Both the position numbers and the translations under genes were made by a program. The notes beneath the pieces were generated by a model. The model was not told the DNA's origin. It was given only the letters and a program-made list of their open reading frames with translations, and made no database searches. Of a stretch of 18,983 nucleotides of DNA, positions 13,431 to 18,983 are shown piece by piece. How positions within the stretch are numbered: position 1 is the first letter of the stretch; every line of letters starts with the position of its first letter. Location of the stretch: assembly GCA_030838815.1 (NCBI GenBank), contig JAUZEX010000365.1:1-18983 (forward strand). Reading direction: 5' to 3'. This stretch comes from Actinomycetota bacterium. GTDB taxonomy: Bacteria; Actinomycetota; Acidimicrobiia; IMCC26256; BP-133.

Positions 13431-15937
13431 CACGCGGGCGCCTCGCCGTTCGTCTCGGCGACGGTGCCGCCCTCGCCCTCGCCTGCCGCGTCGAGCGCGG
13501 TCTCGAGGACGGGCGCCACAGCGGAGACGGTCTCGCCGGCTCCGACGCGGGCGATCCGGACCCCGGTGGCGTCCCGGCCCTGCGAGGAGATCTCGCCGGC
13601 CTCCATCCGGATGATGTTGCCGGCGGAGGAGAACACCAGGATCTCGTCGTCGGCACTGACCATGAACGCCCCGACCACCGGGCCCCGGGCGGCGGTGACC
13701 TTGATGCCCCGGACGCCCTGACCACCTCGGCCCTGGCGGTTGAACCTGTCGAGCTTGGTCCGCTTCCCGAAGCCGGCCTCGGTCACGAGGAGGATCTCAA
13801 CGTCGTCCCGGGCCACATCGCAGCCCACCACCACGTCGTTGGCGTCCTTCAGCTTCATGCCCCGCACACCAGAGGTCGCCCGGCCCATCGCCCGGACGTC
13901 TTCCTCGGAGAATCGGATCGTCATCCCGTCCCGGGAGACCATGAAGATGTCGTCGTTGCCGGTGGTCTGGACGACCTTGACGAGCTCGTCGTCCTCCCGG
14001 AGATTGATGGCGATGAGGCCCGTCCGCAGCGACGAGTCGTACTCGCTCATGAGGGTCTTCTTCACAACGCCCTTGGCCGTGCCGAAGAAGAGGTAGCGGC
14101 CCTCCTCGTACTGGCGCGTGTCGATGATGGCCTGGACCCGCTCGCCGGGCTGGAGCGCGATCAGGTTGACGAGCGCGGTGCCCCGGGCCGTGCGCTCCTT
14201 CATCGGGATCTCGTGGGCCCGCAGCCGGTAGACCCGGCCCCGGGTCGAGAAGAACAGCAGGTAGGAGTGGGCCGTCGTGGTGAGCAGATGCTCGACGTAG
14301 TCCTCGTCGCGCAGCTTCGCCCCGGTCACGCCCCGGCCGCCGCGGCCCTGGCGCCGGAAAGCGTCGGCCGCCACGGTCTTGATGTAGCCGCCCTTCGACA
14401 GCGTCACCACGCACTCGTCGTCGTCGATCAGGTCGAGCGTGTCGAGTTCGCCCGGGTCGAAGGTGATGATGCTGCGCCGGTCGTTGCCGAACTTGGCGCG
14501 GATCTCGGTCAGCTCGGCCTTGATGACGTTGCGGAGCTTGACGTCGTCGCCCAGGATCGACTCCAGCTCGGTGATGGTGGCGCTCAGCTCGGCAAACTCG
14601 TCGATGAGCTTCTGGCGCTCCAGGCCGGTGAGGCGCCGCAGCGGCATGTCGAGGATGTGGTTGGCCTGGATCTCGGAGAACTCGAACGGCGCAACCATGA
14701 GACCGGCGCGGGCGGTGTCGACGTCGGCCGAGCCCCGGATGAGGGCGATGACCTCGTCGAGCATGTCGAGCGCCCGGAGCAGGCCTTCGACGATGTGGGC
14801 CCGGTCGCGGGCCTTGCGCAGCCGGTACTCGGTGCGGCGGCGGACGACGCTGATCTGGTGGGCGACGTAGGCGTTGAGGACCTGGGACAGGCTGAGCACC
14901 TTGGGGGCGCCGTCCATCAGGGCCAGCATGATCACGCCGAAGCTGGTCTGCATCGGCGTGTGCTTGTAGAGCATGTTGAGGACGACCTGGGCGTTGGCGT
15001 CGCGCTTCAGGTCGATGACGAGCCGGGTGCCGGCCCGGGAGCTCTCGTTGCGCGCGTCGCGGATGCCCTCGATGCGCCGCTCCCGCACCAGCTCCTCGAT
15101 CTTCGACCCGATCGACTCCACCGACGTCTGGTACGGCACCTCGGTCACGATGATGCGCTGGCCGCCCTTGGCGTCCTCGTCGATCTCGGCCACCGCCCGC
15201 ATCCGGATGGAGCCCCGGCCGGTGCGGTAGGCGTCGAGGATCCCCGACCGGCCCATGATCAGGGCCCCGGTGGGGAAATCGGGCCCGAGGACGAACTGCA
15301 TCAGGTCGTCGGACGTCGCCTCAGGGTTGTCGATGAGGTGCACCGTGGCGTCGATGACCTCACGCAGGTTGTGGGGCGGGATGTTGGTGGCCATGCCGAC
15401 GGCGATGCCGCCGCTCCCGTTGACCAGCAGGTTCGGGAACCGGGCGGGGAGCACCGCCGGCTCCTGGGTCTTGCCGTCGTAGGTGTCGATGAAGTCGACG
15501 GTGTCCTCGTCGATGCCCGCCAGGAGATGCATCGCCAACGGCGCCAACCGGCATTCTGTGTAGCGCATCGCCGCCGGACGGTCGTTCGGGTCGGGGGAGC
15601 CGAAGTTGCCGTGGCCGTCGACGAGGGGGTGGCGGAGCGAGAAGCTCTGGGCCATGCGGGCCAGGGCGTCGTAGATGGCGGTGTCGCCGTGAGGGTGGTA
15701 GTTGCCCATCACGTGGCCCACGACCTGGGCGCACTTCACGTAGGGGCGCTCGGGGCGCAGGCCCCGGTCGTACATCCCGTACAGGATCCGCCGGTGGACG
15801 GGCTTCAGACCGTCGCGGGCGTCGGGCAGGGCCCGGGACACGATGACGGACATCGCGTAGTCCATGAAGGACCGCGACATCTCCTCCTGGATCTCGATCG
15901 GTTCGATCGCTCCCAGGCTCTGCTGGCCGTCAGGCAC
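13430..15937 (-). CDS. gyrA: DNA gyrase subunit A
   Basis: The 835-aa subunit carries the breakage-reunion activity of DNA gyrase, which introduces negative supercoils in ATP-dependent fashion with GyrB. The catalytic tyrosine is Y126 in AAMRYTECRLAPLA. The quinolone-determining region is HPHGDTAIYDALARMAQ, where T86 is equivalent to E. coli S83 and D90 to D87. The GyrA box QGRGGRG at 530-536 begins the C-terminal DNA-wrapping domain, and a second related QGRGGQG occurs further on as part of the repeated blades. The C-terminus is acidic and Gly-rich. The start is GTG at 15937 with AAGGGAGG about eight bases upstream. It lies 47 bp after gyrB and overlaps DUF3566. Confidence 0.98.
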   Translation of the reverse strand: MPDGQQSLGAIEPIEIQEEMSRSFMDYAMSVIVSRALPDARDGLKPVHRRILYGMYDRGLRPERPYVKCAQVVGHVMGNYHPHGDTAIYDALARMAQSFSLRHPLVDGHGNFGSPDPNDRPAAMRYTECRLAPLAMHLLAGIDEDTVDFIDTYDGKTQEPAVLPARFPNLLVNGSGGIAVGMATNIPPHNLREVIDATVHLIDNPEATSDDLMQFVLGPDFPTGALIMGRSGILDAYRTGRGSIRMRAVAEIDEDAKGGQRIIVTEVPYQTSVESIGSKIEELVRERRIEGIRDARNESSRAGTRLVIDLKRDANAQVVLNMLYKHTPMQTSFGVIMLALMDGAPKVLSLSQVLNAYVAHQISVVRRRTEYRLRKARDRAHIVEGLLRALDMLDEVIALIRGSADVDTARAGLMVAPFEFSEIQANHILDMPLRRLTGLERQKLIDEFAELSATITELESILGDDVKLRNVIKAELTEIRAKFGNDRRSIITFDPGELDTLDLIDDDECVVTLSKGGYIKTVAADAFRRQGRGGRGVTGAKLRDEDYVEHLLTTTAHSYLLFFSTRGRVYRLRAHEIPMKERTARGTALVNLIALQPGERVQAIIDTRQYEEGRYLFFGTAKGVVKKTLMSEYDSSLRTGLIAINLREDDELVKVVQTTGNDDIFMVSRDGMTIRFSEEDVRAMGRATSGVRGMKLKDANDVVVGCDVARDDVEILLVTEAGFGKRTKLDRFNRQGRGGQGVRGIKVTAARGPVVGAFMVSADDEILVFSSAGNIIRMEAGEISSQGRDATGVRIARVGAGETVSAVAPVLETALDAAGEGEGGTVAETNGEAPA

Positions 15938-15984
15938 TTCGGCCGCCTCCCTTGTTGCTGCGCAAGATCAGTTGCTGGGCGAAA

Positions 15985-17889
15985 TCAGAAGTCCAGGAAC
16001 CGCACGTCGCTGGCGTTCTCCTGGATGAAGGTGCGCCGGGCGTCGACGTCGTCGCCCATGAGGCGGGACGTGATGTCGTCGGCGATGGCGGCGTCTTCCA
16101 CCGACACCTGCAGCAACGACCGGTTGCCCGGGTCCATCGTGGTGGCCCACAGCTCGTCGTAGTTCATCTCGCCCAGGCCCTTGAACCGGCTGATCTCCGG
16201 CTTGCGCCCCTCATGCGAGGCCAGGAAGGCGTTGAGGGCGTGCTCGTCCTTCAGGTAGGTCTTCTCCTTCCCGAGGACGGCCGAGTACAGCGGGGGCTGA
16301 GCGATGTAGACGTAGCCCATCTTCACCAGTTCGGCCATCTGGCGGTAGAAGAACGTCAACAGCAGCGTCCGGATGTGGGCGCCGTCGACATCGGCGTCGG
16401 TGAGCAGGACGATCTTGTGGTAGCGGACGTTGTCGAGGTTGAACTCGTCGGCGATCCCGGCGCCGATGGCCGTGATGAGGGCCTGGATCTCCTCGTTCTT
16501 CAGCATCCGGTCGATGCGGGCCCGCTCGACGTTGAGGATCTTGCCCCGGATCGGGAGGATGGCCTGGAACTCCCGGTCGCGGGCCTGTTTGGCCGAGCCG
16601 CCGGCGGAGTCGCCTTCCACGATGAACAGCTCCGACTGGCGCGGATCCCGCGACGAGCAGTCGGCCAGCTTGCCGGGCATCGACGCCGACTCCAGCAGCG
16701 ACTTGCGGCGGGTCAGGTCGCGCGCCTGGCGGGCGGCCATGCGGGCCCGGTTGGCCTGGATGATCTTGGCCACCACCTGCTTGGCCTCGGGCGGGTTCTC
16801 CTCGAACCAGTCGCGCAGGCGGGAGTTGGTGGCTTTCTCCACCATCGACCGCATGGGGGTGTTGCCGAGCTTGGTCTTCGTCTGGCCCTCGAACTGCGGG
16901 TTCTGCAGCTTGACCGAGACGATGGCCGTCAGACCCTCACGGATGTCCTCCCCGGAGAAGGGCTCGTCCTTCTCCTTGAGAAGGCCCTTGTCCCGGGCGT
17001 ACTTGTTGACCACGTTGGTGAGGGCCTTGCGGAAGCCCTCCTCGTGCATTCCGCCCTCGGTGGTGGCGATGTTGTTGGCGAAGCTGTGGAGCCCCTCGTG
17101 GTAGCCGGTGTTCCACTGCATGGCCACCTCGACCTCGGAGGCCTCCTGGGACTCATCGAAGAAGATGATGCGCTTGTGGAGCGCCTCCTTCGTCTGGTTG
17201 AGGTGGGCGACAAAGTCCTTGATGCCGCCGGTGTACTTGTAGGTCACCTCGAGCGGGCCGTCGGGCGGCCGCTCGTCGCGAAAGTTGATCTCGAGGCCCT
17301 TCGTGAGGAAGGCCATCTCCTGGAGGCGGTTGAGCAGGGTCTGGGCCCGGAACTCCGTCTCCTCGAAGACGGTGCCGTCGGGCCAGAACGTGACGGACGT
17401 GCCCTTCTTTCGGGTGCCGCCGAGCCGCTCCAGCGGGGCCACGGGCCGGCCGCCCTCCTCGAAAGCCATGAAGAACCGGCCGCCGTCGCGGTTGATCTCG
17501 AGCTCGAGCCGGATGGAAAGGGCGTTCACGACTGAGACACCCACACCGTGGAGGCCGCCGGAGATCTTGTAGCCCTCACCGCCGAACTTGCCGCCGGCGT
17601 GGAGCGTGGTGAGCACGATCTCCGCCGCCGACGTACCCGGGTACTCGGGGTGCTCGTCGACGGGGATACCTCGGCCGTTGTCGACGACCCGGCACCCACC
17701 GTCTTTCAGCAGCGTCACGTCGATCTTGTTCGCGTGCCCGGCCATGGCCTCGTCGACGGCGTTGTCGACGACCTCGTAGACGAGGTGGTGGAGGCCGCTG
17801 GGGCCGGTCGAACCGATGTACATACCAGGACGTTCCCGGACCGGTTCAAGCCCTTTCAGGACCGTGATGTCCTTCGCCGCGTAAGCCAC
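15985..17889 (-). CDS. gyrB: DNA gyrase subunit B
   Basis: The 634-aa ATPase subunit has the GHKL ATP site: EVVDNAVDEAMAG (N43 likely binds Mg), VVDNGRGIPV (D70) and SGGLHGVGVSVVNALS. The QTKTKLGN loop at 336-343 comes from the transducer domain. The Toprim domain begins FIVEGDSAGG (E425) and includes TDADVDGAHI (about 497-505), which coordinate the catalytic Mg for DNA cleavage. The C-terminal FKGLGEMN completes the family. The 634-aa length shows it lacks the 170-residue insertion of proteobacterial GyrB. The GTG at 17889 has GGAAGG nearby. It is the first gene of the gyrB-gyrA-DUF3566 operon, with an extended -10 promoter and a UTR hairpin upstream. Confidence 0.98.
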   Translation of the reverse strand: MAYAAKDITVLKGLEPVRERPGMYIGSTGPSGLHHLVYEVVDNAVDEAMAGHANKIDVTLLKDGGCRVVDNGRGIPVDEHPEYPGTSAAEIVLTTLHAGGKFGGEGYKISGGLHGVGVSVVNALSIRLELEINRDGGRFFMAFEEGGRPVAPLERLGGTRKKGTSVTFWPDGTVFEETEFRAQTLLNRLQEMAFLTKGLEINFRDERPPDGPLEVTYKYTGGIKDFVAHLNQTKEALHKRIIFFDESQEASEVEVAMQWNTGYHEGLHSFANNIATTEGGMHEEGFRKALTNVVNKYARDKGLLKEKDEPFSGEDIREGLTAIVSVKLQNPQFEGQTKTKLGNTPMRSMVEKATNSRLRDWFEENPPEAKQVVAKIIQANRARMAARQARDLTRRKSLLESASMPGKLADCSSRDPRQSELFIVEGDSAGGSAKQARDREFQAILPIRGKILNVERARIDRMLKNEEIQALITAIGAGIADEFNLDNVRYHKIVLLTDADVDGAHIRTLLLTFFYRQMAELVKMGYVYIAQPPLYSAVLGKEKTYLKDEHALNAFLASHEGRKPEISRFKGLGEMNYDELWATTMDPGNRSLLQVSVEDAAIADDITSRLMGDDVDARRTFIQENASDVRFLDF

Positions 17890-17919
17890 GCGCGAACCTT
17901 CCGCTCGGAGAGGGGTGTG

Positions 17920-17957
17920 GGGGCCCTCGTTCAGGGAAAATCGCTGGTCAGGGCCCC
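17920..17957 (-). promoter_or_regulatory. Hairpin in the gyrB 5' UTR
   Basis: GGGGCCCT (17950-17957 read on the minus strand) pairs perfectly with AGGGCCCC (17920-17927) around a 22-nt loop. It lies about 30 bp upstream of the GTG at 17889 and just downstream of the predicted transcription start. It could modulate message stability or gyrase expression. Confidence 0.5.
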
Positions 17958-17973
17958 GAAATCCAACGTTGTC

Positions 17974-17982
17974 ATCTTATCA
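17974..17982 (-). promoter_or_regulatory. Extended -10 promoter of the gyr operon
   Basis: On the minus strand this reads TGATAAGAT: a TG-N extended element plus TAAGAT, matching five of six of the -10 consensus. It lies about 85 bp upstream of the gyrB start in the low-GC part of the spacer. No good -35 is visible at standard spacing, which an extended -10 can compensate for. Confidence 0.55.
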
Positions 17983-18096
17983 GAAGGGGGGTGTGGATCG
18001 ACCCCGAAAACGGACCTCCGGGCCTGATGGAGGCACTTTTTCCCGGTATTTTTCGCCGGCTGTGACCGGGGGGCGGCGGGGGGCCGCGCTCGGCGG

Positions 18097-18983
18097 TCAG
18101 CCCACGGTCAGGGTGACCGCCGTACCGACGCCAGAACGGTCGGAGACGACCACGTACCGGGTGCCTGCCGGAAGCACTCCGGCCTCGTCGGGTTCTGGAC
18201 TGTCCAGCTGTCCCGTGACGACACAGTCCTGACTGAGGAACGTCACCGCCAGGTTGTGGAGGCCGAGAAGGTCGCTCCCGGTGGCCTTCACCGGCGCCCC
18301 CGCCCCCGGGACGCCTTCCCCCTCCGGGAGTTGGAATACCCACGCATCGAGCCCCTGGGAGGCGGACGGGCCGCAGCCACCGGCCGGGCCCCGGTTGGTG
18401 AGGCCGATTCCGAGGCGGCCGAGCAGGTCGGGGGCGAGGAGTTGGCCGTGGGCGGTGAAGGGCGCGGGCGGAGGGGCGGGCGGCGCGGCGGTGGGCGCCG
18501 GCGCCGGAGCGGGTGGCGGACCGGAGGAGGGGGGCGCGGTCGTGACCGTGGTGGCGACGCCCTTGAGCACGTCGTCGATCGAGGGAGCGGGCCGGACTGG
18601 ACCGGCCGGCCGGGGCCGGATCGCCGTGATGACCGGCGAAACCGCGGCGGTCTCGCCGGCCGCCGCGACGGCAGTAGTGGGAGGCGTGGAGGTCGGAGGC
18701 GCGGCGGACGGCGGGGCGGGTGCCGCCGCCTGGACACCTTGGCGGGACACCGCCGGCTGCCCACCGCCACCGCCACCGACCGCACCGGCGACGACGAGAG
18801 CGCTGACCGTCGCCACGGCGGTGGCCGACCCGGCCAGCCCGGACCGGATCCGGGCCAGGCCGGGAAGGGCGCCGACCCGGCCGAGCAACGGGATCTGGGC
18901 CAGCAGCGCCGACACGCCGGCCGTCCACCACAACACGCCGAGCGAGATCCCCATGAACGCCCGGACCAGGGCGGGGTCGAAAT
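18097..18983 (-). CDS. Membrane-anchored Pro-rich secreted-domain protein (5' end beyond window)
   Basis: The frame stays open from an ATG at 18954 upstream to the window edge (ending DPALVRAFMG), so the true start is probably outside. From the ATG, the visible protein has two hydrophobic segments (about 1-19 and 42-59), a Gly-rich turn, a long Pro/Ala/Thr-rich linker (66-168), and a C-terminal domain (about 170-285). The C-terminal domain has DAWVFQLPEG, ATGSDLLGLHNLAVTFL, C244 in SQDC, DEAGVLPAGTRYVVV and TAVTLTV. That pattern resembles pre-peptidase C-terminal (PPC-like) beta-sandwiches of secreted actinobacterial proteins, by memory only. C194 and C244 might form a disulfide. The linker suggests exposure outside the membrane. 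The gene lies directly upstream of gyrB, with its own stop 207 bp before the gyrB start. Confidence 0.6.
   Translation of the reverse strand, partial: FDPALVRAFMGISLGVLWWTAGVSALLAQIPLLGRVGALPGLARIRSGLAGSATAVATVSALVVAGAVGGGGGGQPAVSRQGVQAAAPAPPSAAPPTSTPPTTAVAAAGETAAVSPVITAIRPRPAGPVRPAPSIDDVLKGVATTVTTAPPSSGPPPAPAPAPTAAPPAPPPAPFTAHGQLLAPDLLGRLGIGLTNRGPAGGCGPSASQGLDAWVFQLPEGEGVPGAGAPVKATGSDLLGLHNLAVTFLSQDCVVTGQLDSPEPDEAGVLPAGTRYVVVSDRSGVGTAVTLTVG

Noticed and set aside
15655..15700. Threonine at the GyrA position equivalent to E. coli S83 as a quinolone-resistance mutation
   Set aside because: Thr at this position is a normal wild-type residue in many bacteria, so without relatives for comparison it cannot be called a resistance change.
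14213..17535. Very long plus-strand open frames opposite gyrA and gyrB
   Set aside because: They are the mirror of highly conserved gyrase genes in GC-rich DNA. Translations are Val/Gly/Arg/His-biased with no domain, and the gyrase frames account for all the codon bias.
18005..18060. Intrinsic terminator with T-run (CCTCC...GGAGG then TTTTT) on the plus strand upstream of gyrB
   Set aside because: The stem is only 5 bp and no plus-strand gene ends there.
1..18983. A new defence or multi-gene accessory system
   Set aside because: Apart from the IS and recombinase remnants, the genes are housekeeping or single secreted proteins. No cluster of nucleases, toxins, reverse transcriptases or NTPases is present.

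Overview
The window is very GC-rich bacterial DNA, most likely from an actinobacterium. The best placement clue is the minus-strand order gyrB, gyrA, DUF3566 membrane protein and, further on, tRNA-Ile(GAT), which resembles the gyr region of Mycobacterium and its relatives. GTG starts, very short intergenic gaps and secreted proteins of a kind I associate with Acidimicrobiia point to that class, but this is an inference and not a demonstrated placement.

Region 1-3690 is a mobile-element zone. A complete IS21-family insertion sequence (istA-istB, with two pairs of terminal repeats) begins at base 1. Its right end lies 10 bp from the stop codon of a decayed tyrosine recombinase on the minus strand. 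That recombinase carries two pairs of compensating single-base frameshifts, and one pair removes the catalytic tyrosine. Just beyond its 5' end is a frameshifted, truncated N-terminal fragment of a second recombinase on the plus strand.

Region 3690-12450 holds chromosomal genes with mixed functions: a Pro-rich LPXTG-type surface protein with its own promoter and a palindrome upstream, a YegS/DagK-type lipid kinase, a HAD phosphatase divergent from inorganic pyrophosphatase, a tandem pair of secreted YcnI-like (DUF1775) proteins, a pseudo-receiver/HDOD protein, a zinc-independent MDR oxidoreductase, a saccharopine-dehydrogenase-like protein with a tiny membrane ORF overlapping its start, tRNA-Ile, and a secreted acidic protein with a duplicated SNEDPAHE motif.

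Region 12450-18983 is the DNA gyrase locus on the minus strand: gyrB, gyrA and DUF3566 in a tight operon with a recognisable promoter and a 5' UTR hairpin. A small plus-strand Cys-containing gene abuts its end. Upstream of gyrB, where recF is common in other actinobacteria, there is instead a membrane-anchored Pro-rich protein that runs off the window.

I found no CRISPR array, defence island or clearly new multi-gene system. The most informative observations are the repair-like double frameshifts in the recombinase, the small ORF that starts 3 nt past the tRNA, and the degenerate receiver-HDOD protein.
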